Positions 1-8,391 of a DNA stretch of 64,000 nucleotides are shown here, in pieces (position 1 is the first letter of the stretch; every line of letters begins with the position of its first letter). Origin of the DNA: Sphingopyxis sp. (GTDB taxonomy: Bacteria; Pseudomonadota; Alphaproteobacteria; Sphingomonadales; Sphingomonadaceae); the NCBI GenBank assembly GCA_016793775.1, contig JAEULK010000013.1:39368-103367 (forward strand), in the 5' to 3' direction. The translations under genes were made by a program, and so were the position numbers. Below the pieces are notes generated by a model that saw only the letters and a program-made list of their open reading frames with translations, ran no database searches and was not told the DNA's origin.

Positions 1-2
1 TC

Positions 3-647
3 AGCGCGGGAACGCTGACGCAGAAGAACGGCGCGCGGATGAAGGCCGAATATGACGCGTTGGTCGCGCTCGAGACGCGCTATGGCGCCGATGGGCGTTT
101 TACGACCGCCGAGCGCACCGAGCTGGGCGACAAATATGGCGCGTTGACGCAGGTTCTGTCGGAGGGCGGTTATGCCGATGCGGCGGTGCCCGACACGCTG
201 GCGGTTGCCGACGGCAAGGCCGAATTCACCCGCCGCGTCGATGCGCAGGTCAGCGCGCGCCGTCTGACCCGCACCGCCGGCACGCGGCTCAAGACCGACT
301 ATGCCGCGCTGATCACCGCCGAGGCCACTTATGCGCGCGACGGGATCAGCGAGCGCGAGCGCGACGATCTCGACGCCAGGCTCGATGCGCTCGACACGCG
401 GGTGGGCGATACGGCTTATGGCAATACGCCGGTGGTGCTCGACAACAAGACGCGGCTGGCGAATATCGACAGTGCGCTGCGCACGAGCGGCCTCAGCACC
501 ACGGCGCAGGCGCAAGTGCGCGTCGAGGCGGGCGACCTGACGCGCCTCGATGCGGCCTATGCCCGCGCGACGCCATCAAGTGACGACCGGGCTTATCTGG
601 AGCGGCGGATTGTCGAGCTGGAGACGAAGGCGAAGGTGAAGCGCTGA
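3..647 (+). CDS. Helical repeat protein, 5'-truncated by the window edge
   Basis: The frame is already open at the left edge (residues before the ATG at 39 continue the same pattern), so the true start lies outside the window. The visible part is charged and probably alpha-helical. It contains an internal repeat: KNGARMKAEYDAL near the edge is echoed 83 residues later by TAGTRLKTDYAAL, and each copy is followed by a Glu/Arg-rich helix. No enzyme motif, signal peptide or membrane segment is visible. The function is unknown; it resembles structural repeat proteins of no named family. It is convergent with the ornithine decarboxylase gene and shares a terminator hairpin with it. Confidence 0.6.
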   Translation, partial: SAGTLTQKNGARMKAEYDALVALETRYGADGRFTTAERTELGDKYGALTQVLSEGGYADAAVPDTLAVADGKAEFTRRVDAQVSARRLTRTAGTRLKTDYAALITAEATYARDGISERERDDLDARLDALDTRVGDTAYGNTPVVLDNKTRLANIDSALRTSGLSTTAQAQVRVEAGDLTRLDAAYARATPSSDDRAYLERRIVELETKAKVKR

Positions 648-662
648 TACCTCGGCCATAAG

Positions 663-700
663 AAAAGGGCCGGTCGCTTTGCAGCGCCGGCCCTTTCTTT
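663..700. terminator. Bidirectional intrinsic terminator
   Basis: AAAAGGGCCGG and CCGGCCCTTTC pair around a 13-nt loop. A T-rich tail follows on the + strand and an A-run precedes the stem, so it can also end transcription coming from the opposite side. It lies between two convergent genes. Confidence 0.8.
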
Positions 701-718
701 ATCGCTTCGCGATCCCGT

Positions 719-1912
719 TCAGAACAGCTTGGTCACCGTCGCCGTGCGGCGCTCGGGCTCGGCTTCGCCGGTGTAGAGGCTGAGCATCGGTTCGTCGCTG
801 ACGACATGGGTCTCGTCGGCGCCGAAGCCGTTGAACTTGGTGCGCATCGCGCAGCCATAGGCGCCGAGCATGCCGATCTCGATGAAATCGCCCGCCTTCA
901 CATCCGCAGGGAGGTAGAAGGGCCCGGCCATATGGTCGAGGTCGTCGCAGGTCGGGCCGTAAAAGCTGAACGCGGTCATCTCGGCGTCGCTCTCGGGCTC
1001 GCGCAGCAGCGTGACGGGGAAGCGCCAGCCGACATGCGCGGCGTCGAACAGCGCGCCATAGGCACCGTCGTTGATGTAGAGTTCGTCGCCGCGGCGCTTT
1101 TCGACGCGCACGATCAGCGAGCTGTACTCGGCCGACAGCGCGCGGCCGGGTTCGCACCACAGTTCCGCCGAATAGCTGATCGGCAGGCTTTCGAACGTCC
1201 GGTGGATCGTGTCGAAATAGGCGCCGAGCGGCGGGGGCTCCATGCCCGGGTAGGACGAGGGGAAGCCGCCGCCGACGTCGATGATGTCGACGGTGACCGA
1301 CGCCGCGACGATCGCGGCGCGGACGCGCTCCATCGCCTGCGCATAGGCATGCGGGGTCATCGCCTGGCTGCCGACGTGAAAGCAGATGCCGAGCGCGTCG
1401 CTGGCCTGGCGGGTCGCCATCAGCAGTTCGGCGACATCCTCGGGTTCGGCGCCGAACTTGGCGGCGAGGCTGAGCTTCGAATGGTCGGACGAAACCCGGA
1501 GACGGACCAGCAGGTTGAGGTCTTCGGCGCCCTCGGTCGCGCGGACGATCTTTTCGAGCTCGTCCATCGTGTCGAGCGAGAAGGTGCGCACGCCATGCTT
1601 CCAATAGGCTTCCGAAATCGCTTCTTCGGCCTTCACCGGATGCATGAAGCAGAGCACTGCCTTGGGCAGGGTGCGCGCGACGAGGCGCACCTCGGCGATC
1701 GAGGCGACGTCATAATGCGTGACACCCGAATCCCACAGCACGCGCAGCAGGTCGGGCGACGGATTCGCCTTGACCGCATACATGGTCGTGCCGGGAAATC
1801 GCTCGATGAAGAAACGCGCTGCGCGCGCCGCAGCGTGCGGGCGGACAAGCGTGACAGGTTCGACCGGCGAAAGTGCCTGAATCAGCCCGTGGGCGCTATG
1901 ATGCTGGTGCAA
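719..1912 (-). CDS. Ornithine (lysine/ornithine) decarboxylase, alanine-racemase-fold type IV
   Basis: A PLP-dependent decarboxylase of 397 residues that would make putrescine from ornithine; some family members also act on lysine. Visible motifs are YAVKANP with the PLP lysine K48, FHVGSQ near 179, the glycine loop GGGFP near 214, EPGRAL near 254 (phosphate binding), and GPTCDD with the catalytic C322 and substrate-carboxylate/amine-binding D323. Length and motif order fit eukaryote-like bacterial ODC. The only start between the upstream in-frame stop and the PLP motif is a TTG with a G-rich tract before it, so the N-terminus is moderately certain. The gene lies a few kb from the carboxyspermidine decarboxylase and dehydrogenase genes, which fits spermidine synthesis. 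A structured leader precedes it. Confidence 0.88.
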   Translation of the reverse strand: MHQHHSAHGLIQALSPVEPVTLVRPHAAARAARFFIERFPGTTMYAVKANPSPDLLRVLWDSGVTHYDVASIAEVRLVARTLPKAVLCFMHPVKAEEAISEAYWKHGVRTFSLDTMDELEKIVRATEGAEDLNLLVRLRVSSDHSKLSLAAKFGAEPEDVAELLMATRQASDALGICFHVGSQAMTPHAYAQAMERVRAAIVAASVTVDIIDVGGGFPSSYPGMEPPPLGAYFDTIHRTFESLPISYSAELWCEPGRALSAEYSSLIVRVEKRRGDELYINDGAYGALFDAAHVGWRFPVTLLREPESDAEMTAFSFYGPTCDDLDHMAGPFYLPADVKAGDFIEIGMLGAYGCAMRTKFNGFGADETHVVSDEPMLSLYTGEAEPERRTATVTKLF

Positions 1913-2060
1913 CTCAAGGGACCCCCAAAAATAACGTTAAACTTACAAGGCTGCCTTGCGGTTATTGGAAGTCCCCCTGGGGCAGCGGGGGTGCGATATA
2001 TGCAGGGGGGTCCCCCCTGTAAAGACCCTATCGCGCAATTTTGTAACGCAACGGTAACAG
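1913..2060 (-). promoter_or_regulatory. Structured leader of the ornithine decarboxylase mRNA
   Basis: Read on the minus strand, this leader carries a near-perfect palindrome (2003-2019, CAGGGGGG/CCCCCCTG), a second C/G-tract hairpin (1971-1993), a 5-bp hairpin CAAGG-CAG-CCTTG (1946-1958) and, just before the start codon, GGGGGTCCC (1918-1926). This last tract is exactly complementary to GGGACCCCC within the palindrome. Alternative pairing could hide the initiation region. Alphaproteobacterial ornithine decarboxylase genes are known to carry a conserved speF leader; whether this is a member was not tested. Confidence 0.45.
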
Positions 2061-2167
2061 TCGCGCCGAAACGGGCCTGACGCGCGGTAACCGGGGGACA
2101 AGCGAGACAAATCGGGCGACTCGCGCTATCGGTGCTGCGCCCTTCCCGCCGAAAGGATCGCGCCGCC

Positions 2168-3817
2168 ATGACCCCGCCGCCCGACGTCAACTACACTTTT
2201 ACCGACGCCGAGCTTGAGGAACTGATCGCGTTCGGCACCGTCGAATCGCATCGCGCCGGCGCCGTCCTGCTCGCCGAGGGGACGATGGCGCCCGATTGCA
2301 TCGTCACCCTGTCGGGGCACACCGACATTTTCGCGACCACCGACGAGGGACCCAAGCGCGTCGGCTGGATGGAGCGCGGGCAGTTCGCGGGCGACCTGTC
2401 GGTGCTCACCGGCCAGCGCCATTCGTCGCGGGTCGAAATGGGCGCTGCCGGGGATATTTTGCGCATCGCGCATGCCGATTTCCAGCGGCTGATCGCCGGC
2501 AACAGCTATTTCTCCGACGTGTTCGTGCGCGTGTTCGCGGCGCGGCGCGAGTTCGGCAACAGCCGCGGATTCGCGGCGATCATCGTCATCGGCGCGGCGC
2601 TGGACCGCAGCGTCTATGCGCTGCGCGACCTCTTGATGAAGCATGGGGTCGCGCACCGCTGGTTCGACCCCGCCGACGGGCCGGTCGCCGGGCATCTGAT
2701 GGCCGAACGCGGGCTGACCGACGAGCAATTGCCGCTGGTGATCCTGGGCGCGACCGATCCGCTGGTGCAGCCGACGCCCGAGAGTCTGGCGGGGGCGCTG
2801 GGGCTCGACCTGCTGCCCGACGGCGCGACCGCCGATGTGCTGGTGGTGGGCAGCGGGCCGGGCGGACTGGCAGCGGCGGTCTATGCCGCGTCTGAGGGGC
2901 TGACGGTGATCGCGCTCGATTCGTTGGCGCCGGGCGGGCAGGCGGGGACGTCGTCGAAGATCGAGAATTATCTCGGCTTCCCGACCGGTATTTCGGGCAA
3001 TGAGCTGGCACGGCGCGCGACGGTGCAGGCGCAGAAGTTCGGCGCGCGGCTGGTGTCGCCGGTGCGCGCGGCGACGGTGGGGCGCGACGGTGACGCCTAT
3101 TGCCTGCACCTCGCCGACGGGCGCAAGCTGCGCAGCCGCGCGGTCGTGGTCGCGAGCGGGGCGCGCTACCAGCGGCTGCCGATCGCGGGCATCGAGGCCT
3201 ATGAGGGGCGCGGCATCTATTATGGCGCGACCCCGATGGAGGCGCAGCTGTGCGGCAATGCCGAGGTGACCGTCGTCGGATCGGGCAATTCGGCGGGGCA
3301 GGGCGCCATCTATCTCGCGAGCGTCGCGAAGAAGGTTTACGTCATTTTTCGCCGCAAGAGCCTGCGCGAGACGATGTCCGAATATCTGGTCAAGCGGCTG
3401 GAGGAGCATCCGAACATCGAGATCATCGGATCGACCGACGTCGTCGCGCTGCACGGCGAGGACCGACTGGCGGGGCTGACCTATCGCTGCCGCGAGACGG
3501 GCGAGGAGGATCGTTGCGATTGCGGCTTCCTGTTCCTGTTCCTCGGCGCGACGCCGAACACGAACTGGCTGCCCAAGGAAATGGTGTGCGACGAGCGCGG
3601 TTTCGTGAAGACCGGCGCCGACATCGCGCCGATCGAACTGGTCAAGGCGGGCTGGTCGCTGGGCCGCATGCCGAGCCGCTACGAAACGAGCTGGCCGCGC
3701 ATCTATGCGATCGGCGACGTGCGCAAGGGATCGGTCAAGCGTGTCGCCTCGTCGGTGGGCGAAGGGTCGGTGGTGGTCAGCGACATTCACGCCGCGCTGG
3801 TGGAGATCGCCTCCTGA
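2168..3817 (+). CDS. Cyclic-nucleotide-binding domain fused to thioredoxin-reductase-like FAD oxidoreductase
   Basis: The start ATG follows GAAAGGA by about 10 nt; an earlier in-frame GTG has no such site. Residues ~8-130 look like a Crp-type cyclic nucleotide-binding beta-barrel (GQFAGDLSVLTGQ). From ~223 the fold is that of thioredoxin reductase: FAD motif VVGSGPGGLAAAV, PGGQAGTSSKIENYLGFP, NAD(P)H motif VVGSGNSAGQG near 367, and the C-terminal FAD motif IYAIGDVRKGSVKRVASSVGEG. The CxxC redox centre expected between the FAD and NADPH domains reads GATP, so disulfide reduction by the usual mechanism is unlikely. The role is probably a ligand-gated flavin oxidoreductase with unknown acceptor. 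Length is 549 residues. Confidence 0.8.
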   Translation: MTPPPDVNYTFTDAELEELIAFGTVESHRAGAVLLAEGTMAPDCIVTLSGHTDIFATTDEGPKRVGWMERGQFAGDLSVLTGQRHSSRVEMGAAGDILRIAHADFQRLIAGNSYFSDVFVRVFAARREFGNSRGFAAIIVIGAALDRSVYALRDLLMKHGVAHRWFDPADGPVAGHLMAERGLTDEQLPLVILGATDPLVQPTPESLAGALGLDLLPDGATADVLVVGSGPGGLAAAVYAASEGLTVIALDSLAPGGQAGTSSKIENYLGFPTGISGNELARRATVQAQKFGARLVSPVRAATVGRDGDAYCLHLADGRKLRSRAVVVASGARYQRLPIAGIEAYEGRGIYYGATPMEAQLCGNAEVTVVGSGNSAGQGAIYLASVAKKVYVIFRRKSLRETMSEYLVKRLEEHPNIEIIGSTDVVALHGEDRLAGLTYRCRETGEEDRCDCGFLFLFLGATPNTNWLPKEMVCDERGFVKTGADIAPIELVKAGWSLGRMPSRYETSWPRIYAIGDVRKGSVKRVASSVGEGSVVVSDIHAALVEIAS

Positions 3818-3917
3818 TTTTTGCGGTGGAAATGCCGCAGCTGCTTCGATAACCATTTGTTCTCCATATGAGTCGGCGCGGCCGCCTGGCTGGCGCAAGG
3901 ATGGTGAGGAGATGGTC

Positions 3918-5720
3918 ATGGCGGTGATCCCCGGCGGTCCTGGCGACGATATTCTTCCCGGCACGCCCGATGGCGACACGATCGACGGCTTCGACGGCAA
4001 TGACCGGATCAACGCCGGCGAGGGCAACGACACCGTCACCGGCGGTCGCGGAAACGACGTGATCAACGGCGAGGGCGGCAACGATAGGATCCGCGGCAAC
4101 GGGGGCAGCGACGTCATCCTTGGCGGCACAGGCAACGACATACTCTATGGAGGCGGTGGGGCCGACGAACTGCGCGGGGGCGACGACGACGACGAGCTTT
4201 ACGACGAGGATGGTCCGGGCATCGGGGGTGCGGGCGGCAACGACAAATTCTATGGCGGGCGCGGCAACGACCTGATCGTCATCAATCGCCCCGTCGTCTC
4301 GAGCCTGCAGGAAAACCTGCTGCTATGGGGCGACGACAATGTCCAGATCCCCGGCAACGATGTCGTCGATTATCGTAGTGCCCATGCCGATATCGCGACC
4401 GTCGACCTGCTCGGGGGTGCCGACACCTTCATTCTGCGCGACACCGGCACCGGGCGCGTCGATTTGCGCCTCGGCACGGGTCCCGAGCAGGACAGGATCG
4501 TATTCATGGACGCGACCCCCGGTTCGGCGGGGCAGGCGGGGCTGGTTGTTTCGCAGTTCGGCACGGTCGGCAGGCAGGCGTCGTCGGGTATCGGGCTGGA
4601 TGTCGTCGACCTGTCGCCGCTGCTTTCGTCGCTTACCAATTGGGACGGTGCGAATCCCTTTCTGACCGGACATTTTCGGCTGTCGGAATCGACGCTTGGG
4701 AGCGTTTTGCTGGAAGCCGATTTTGATGGCGCGGGGCCTGGCGGCTATTCGACGCTGATCCGATTTATGCCCCTGAGCTTCGCCCAAGCCGATCGTCTGC
4801 GTGTTTCGGACTTCGGCGAGGCCAATTTCATCAATATCCCGCAGGGCGGGGTGACGCGCGTCGGCGATGCGGGCGACAATGTCCTGAACGGCAGCGCCTT
4901 CGACGACAGCCTGACCGGCGCGGGCGGCAATGACAGCCTTTACGGTTTCGCCGACGACGATGTGCTGAACGGCAATGACGGCAACGACCTGCTCGACGGC
5001 GGCGCGGGCGCCGACACGATGACCGGGGGCGCGAACAACGACCGTTACATCGTCGACAATATCGGCGATGTCGTGATCGAAGGCGCGAACGGCGGCACCG
5101 ACACCGTCGCGTCGTCGATCAACTACACGCTGGGCGCCAATGTCGAAAATCTCGAACTGACCGGGAGCGCGGTCGTCGGCACCGGCAACAATGCCAATAA
5201 TGTCATAACCGGCAATGGCCTCAACAATTCGCTGATCGGCGGATCGGGCGACGACAGGCTCGAAGGCGGCGAGGGCCATGATACGCTGAACGGGGGCGGC
5301 GGTAACGACAATCTGATCGGCGGTGGCGGCAATGATGTGCTCAACGGCGGGCCGGGGATGGATATCATGGACGGCGGCGCGGGCGCCGACCGCTATCTGT
5401 TCATCCCGTCGAGCGTCAGTACGACGCAGGTCGACCGCCTCTATTTCTCGACCGCCGACGACGACGTCATCGACCTGAGCATGGTCGATGCGGTGACGGG
5501 GGGCAGCGACGATGCCTTCGGCTTCCTGGGAACGGGCGCCTTTACCGGTCTCGCCGGCCAGCTGCGTTACGAGATGACCGGCAGCTGGAGCGAGGGCGAC
5601 CGGTCGGGGTCGGTCTATCGCGTCAGCGGCGACTTGAACGGCGACGGTTTGGCGGATTTCCACATCGACGTGAACATGCTGGGCACCGACGCGCTGGGGC
5701 CGGGCGACTTCGTGCTGTAA
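3918..5720 (+). CDS. RTX (haemolysin-type calcium-binding repeat) protein
   Basis: The chosen ATG sits 6 nt after AGGAG; an ATG 6 nt earlier abuts the same site and is less likely. Glycine/aspartate nonapeptides of the GGxGNDxxx kind occur at residues ~8-90 and again ~315-490, separated by a non-repetitive domain. The second block includes YIVDNIGDVVIEG and NYTLGANVENLELTG, typical of calcium-binding beta-rolls. Residues ~490-600 resemble the serralysin-type C-terminal domain and end in DFVL, a typical uncleaved type I secretion signal. There is no N-terminal signal peptide. No catalytic domain was recognised and no type I exporter genes are adjacent, so the substrate and function are unknown; it is presumably exported and calcium-binding. 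Confidence 0.85.
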   Translation: MAVIPGGPGDDILPGTPDGDTIDGFDGNDRINAGEGNDTVTGGRGNDVINGEGGNDRIRGNGGSDVILGGTGNDILYGGGGADELRGGDDDDELYDEDGPGIGGAGGNDKFYGGRGNDLIVINRPVVSSLQENLLLWGDDNVQIPGNDVVDYRSAHADIATVDLLGGADTFILRDTGTGRVDLRLGTGPEQDRIVFMDATPGSAGQAGLVVSQFGTVGRQASSGIGLDVVDLSPLLSSLTNWDGANPFLTGHFRLSESTLGSVLLEADFDGAGPGGYSTLIRFMPLSFAQADRLRVSDFGEANFINIPQGGVTRVGDAGDNVLNGSAFDDSLTGAGGNDSLYGFADDDVLNGNDGNDLLDGGAGADTMTGGANNDRYIVDNIGDVVIEGANGGTDTVASSINYTLGANVENLELTGSAVVGTGNNANNVITGNGLNNSLIGGSGDDRLEGGEGHDTLNGGGGNDNLIGGGGNDVLNGGPGMDIMDGGAGADRYLFIPSSVSTTQVDRLYFSTADDDVIDLSMVDAVTGGSDDAFGFLGTGAFTGLAGQLRYEMTGSWSEGDRSGSVYRVSGDLNGDGLADFHIDVNMLGTDALGPGDFVL

Positions 5721-5732
5721 GCGCTGCGGGGC

Positions 5733-6920
5733 TCAGCTCAGCCGCGTCTTGAAATCGGCATAGCCGAATTCGCGGACGAGGGTCAGCGCGTCGCTTTCGC
5801 TGTCCCACAGCCAGATCGAGGGCAGCGGCACGCCGTTGAAGCTGTTGGTCTTGACCATCGAATAATGCGCCTGGTCGAGGAAGGCGAAGCGCTGGCCGAT
5901 CGCGGCGCCGCCGGGCAGGCGATAATCGCCGATGACGTCGCCGGCGAGGCACGAGGGGCCGCCAAGGCGCGTCGGCGTACCGTCGTCTTCTTCGCCTAGC
6001 ATAGCGGGGCGATAGGGCGCCTCGATGACGTCGGGCATGTGGCAGGTCGCACTGATGTCGGTGATGCCGATCGGCATGCCGTTGTCGAACAGGTCGAGGA
6101 CTTCGCCGACGAGGATGCCGGCGTCGAGCGCGATCGCCTCGCCGGGCTCGATCATCACCTCGGCGCCGGTCGTCTCGCGCACGCCCTTCAGGAAGGCGAT
6201 CAAATCATCGATCTGGTAATCGGCGCGGGTGACATGGTGGCCGCCGCCGAAATTGATCCATTTGAGATGGCCGAAATACGGACGCAGCACGGGTTCGATC
6301 GCGGCCCAGGTGCGCGCGAGCGGCGGGAAATCCTGTTCGCACAGGCTGTGCATGTGGATGCCGTCGACGCTGCGCATATGCTCGGCGGTCAGCTGGTCGA
6401 CCGGGAAGCCGAGGCGGCTGCACGGCGCGGCGGGGTCATATTTGGGCACCTCGCCCTCGCTGTGCAGCGGGTTGATGCGCAGGCCGATGTCGAAGCTTTC
6501 GCCCGCGGCGCGTGCCTCGTCGAGGATCGGGCGGAAGCGTGCGATCTGGTCGGGCGAGTTGAAGATCAGATGGTCCGACAGGCGGGCGATCTCGGGCAGA
6601 TCCTCGGCCTTATAGGCGGCGCAATAGGTCGCGACCTCCTTGTCGCCGCGCGGCCCGCCATATTCCTCGCGCCCGAGCCGCGCTTCGTAGAGGCCCGACG
6701 CGCAAACGCCGTCGAGCGTGCCGGCGACGGTCGAACCCAGCGACCACATCGAAAAGGCCTTGAGCGCCGCGAGCACCCGCGCGCCCGACGCGTCGCCGAT
6801 CTGGCGCAGCACGCCAAGGTTCGCCCGCACCTTCGCCGCATCGACGACGAAGGCGGGCGAGGGGACGCGGTTGAGGTCGAAATGGGCAAAGGCCCCGGGG
6901 TCGCCGGCTCTGGTTTCCAT
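5733..6920 (-). CDS. nspC: Carboxynorspermidine/carboxyspermidine decarboxylase
   Basis: A PLP enzyme of the alanine-racemase fold that removes the carboxyl group from carboxyspermidine (or carboxynorspermidine) to give spermidine (norspermidine). The PLP lysine is K54 in ALKAFS, with INFGGGHH near 222, EPGEAI near 258, and GGPSCLAGD with the catalytic C324. The full length of 395 residues agrees with the family. It pairs functionally with the dehydrogenase encoded at 10.0-11.3 kb; because ornithine decarboxylase supplies putrescine, carboxyspermidine is the likelier substrate here. Its first ~60 codons are partly duplicated upstream at the start of the alpha/beta hydrolase gene, which suggests that it once lay next to the dehydrogenase gene. 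Confidence 0.9.
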   Translation of the reverse strand: METRAGDPGAFAHFDLNRVPSPAFVVDAAKVRANLGVLRQIGDASGARVLAALKAFSMWSLGSTVAGTLDGVCASGLYEARLGREEYGGPRGDKEVATYCAAYKAEDLPEIARLSDHLIFNSPDQIARFRPILDEARAAGESFDIGLRINPLHSEGEVPKYDPAAPCSRLGFPVDQLTAEHMRSVDGIHMHSLCEQDFPPLARTWAAIEPVLRPYFGHLKWINFGGGHHVTRADYQIDDLIAFLKGVRETTGAEVMIEPGEAIALDAGILVGEVLDLFDNGMPIGITDISATCHMPDVIEAPYRPAMLGEEDDGTPTRLGGPSCLAGDVIGDYRLPGGAAIGQRFAFLDQAHYSMVKTNSFNGVPLPSIWLWDSESDALTLVREFGYADFKTRLS

Positions 6921-6970
6921 GGGCGCGCATGTAGGGGTTTTGGGGCGTGGAGGAAAGGGGGCGACGAGTT

Positions 6971-6991
6971 CCCCTCCCTTTCAGGGAGGGG
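6971..6991. repeat. Short palindromic repeat, CCCCTCCC type
   Basis: A perfect 9-bp stem CCCCTCCCT/AGGGAGGGG with a 3-nt loop lies between the asparaginase and carboxyspermidine decarboxylase genes. It belongs to the same GGGAGGGG repeat family seen at 22.0, 32.9, 36.7, 55.4, 56.6 and 59.2 kb. It could also attenuate read-through. Confidence 0.7.
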
Positions 6992-6998
6992 AGAAGAA

Positions 6999-8000
6999 TC
7001 AGGCCACCGGCACGTGCACATTGCCCGTGGCGGTCTGCACCGAATAGCTGAACGGGGTGTCCTCCCAGCCGATCTTGGCGGCGCCATGGACCCCGTCGCG
7101 GCGGATGACCGCGATGCCGCCGCCGATCCGGTAACCGGCATCGGCGATGCGCTGGAGTGCCGCTTCGGCCGCGGCCTGCGGGTGCATGCCGCCGCGCATC
7201 AGTTCGACCGCGTGATAGGTGGGCAGGAAGCGCATCATCACATCGCCATTGCCCGTCGCGACCGCGCCGCCGACCGCCTGATCGCCATAGGCGCCCGCGC
7301 CGGGGATCGGCGAATCGCCGACGCGGCCGGGGATCTTGCACTCGCGGCCGTTGGTCGAGCAGCCGACGGTCAGGTTGCCCGCGGCGTCGAGCGCGATGCA
7401 GCCGACGGTGTCGTGGCCGGCGAGCTTGGCGTCCTTCGCCAGCGGTTCGGGGCCGAAGGCGTCGGACTTCTCGCCCTTTTCAGCCCATTTGGCGAAGGCG
7501 GCCTGCGACTTGGGGCCGGTGAGCGAGGTTTCGGCGAAGCCCATGCGCGCCGCGAAGCGCGTCGCATCGTCGCCGACGATCAGCGTGTGCTGGGTTTCCT
7601 CCATCACCTTGCGCGCGACCGAGATCGCCTTTTTGACACGCTTCAGGCAGCCGACCGCGCCGATGTCGTGCGTCGGTGCCCACAGGATCATCGCGTCGAG
7701 CGTTGTTTCGCCGACCTCGTTGGGGACGCCATCGGCGCCGACCCAATAATCGCCGAGCAGTTCGACATGGTTGACCGCCGCCTCGACCACATCGAGCGAC
7801 GAGGCGCCTTGCGCGAGCATGGGCCAGCCGACGGCGTTGGCGCCGGGGCCGAAATTCCAGGTGGTCAGGATGAAGGGCTTGCCGGTGGGGATGGGCGCGG
7901 GTTTTGCCGGCTTGGCGGCTTCGGCTGCGACCGGCAGCGCGGCGAGGCCCGCTGCGCCGGCGGCGAAGTGGCGCCGCGAAATTGCCTTGTCGTCCGCCAT
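6999..8000 (-). CDS. N4-(beta-N-acetylglucosaminyl)-L-asparaginase family Ntn-hydrolase, Tat-exported
   Basis: The ATG at 8000 follows GGGGAG; a longer frame exists upstream but has no such site. The N-terminus carries a twin-arginine signal (SRRHFAAGAAGLAAL then AEA) predicting folded export to the periplasm. The family self-cleaves before a catalytic Thr; here it is T198 in GHDTVG, followed by CSTNG and a GDSPIPGAGAYGD loop that binds substrate. Length is 333 residues including the leader. The enzyme would hydrolyse glycosylated or beta-linked asparagine; the physiological substrate is unknown. It is the last gene of a three-gene minus-strand run with the DUF486 and hydrolase genes. Confidence 0.87.
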   Translation of the reverse strand: MADDKAISRRHFAAGAAGLAALPVAAEAAKPAKPAPIPTGKPFILTTWNFGPGANAVGWPMLAQGASSLDVVEAAVNHVELLGDYWVGADGVPNEVGETTLDAMILWAPTHDIGAVGCLKRVKKAISVARKVMEETQHTLIVGDDATRFAARMGFAETSLTGPKSQAAFAKWAEKGEKSDAFGPEPLAKDAKLAGHDTVGCIALDAAGNLTVGCSTNGRECKIPGRVGDSPIPGAGAYGDQAVGGAVATGNGDVMMRFLPTYHAVELMRGGMHPQAAAEAALQRIADAGYRIGGGIAVIRRDGVHGAAKIGWEDTPFSYSVQTATGNVHVPVA

Positions 8001-8040
8001 GCTCGTCTCCCCTTTGGCGGTGAGGCTAGCGGGGCCGGTG

Positions 8041-8391
8041 TCAGGTCGCAATCGGTCCCTTGAAGATGAAGAAGGCGCCGCCCGCGATCAGCAGGAAGCC
8101 GACGAGATGGTTGAGCGTCAGCTTCTCGCCGAGCCAGAAGACCGCGAAACCCGCAAAGACGATCAAGGTGATCACCTCCTGCATCGTCTTGAGTTCGGCG
8201 GTCGAATAGACGCTGTGGCCCATGCGGTTGGCGGGCACGACGAGGCAATATTCGAAAAAGGCGATGCCCCAGGCGATCAGGATCGCGAGCCACATCGGGC
8301 GCGAAATGTCGCCGAGATGCCCGTACCAGGCGATCGTCATGAAGATGTTCGAGACGACGAGCATGAAGATCGGCAGGATATAGGGCGTCAT
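8041..8391 (-). CDS. DMT-superfamily small membrane protein (DUF486)
   Basis: A 116-residue protein with four predicted membrane helices (MLVVSNIFMTIAWYGHL, WLAILIAWGIAFFEYC, VITLIVFAGFAVFWL, GFLLIAGGAFFIF). The central motif ELKTMQEVITL is typical of DUF486, a half-size relative of drug/metabolite transporters. Transport activity is not established for the family. Its ATG overlaps the stop of the upstream hydrolase gene (ATGA), so the two are probably translationally coupled. Confidence 0.85.
   Translation of the reverse strand: MTPYILPIFMLVVSNIFMTIAWYGHLGDISRPMWLAILIAWGIAFFEYCLVVPANRMGHSVYSTAELKTMQEVITLIVFAGFAVFWLGEKLTLNHLVGFLLIAGGAFFIFKGPIAT

Noticed and set aside
2126-4141. 671-residue antisense open frame across the flavin oxidoreductase and RTX genes
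   Set aside because: It spans two real genes and the gap between them and shows only shadow composition.
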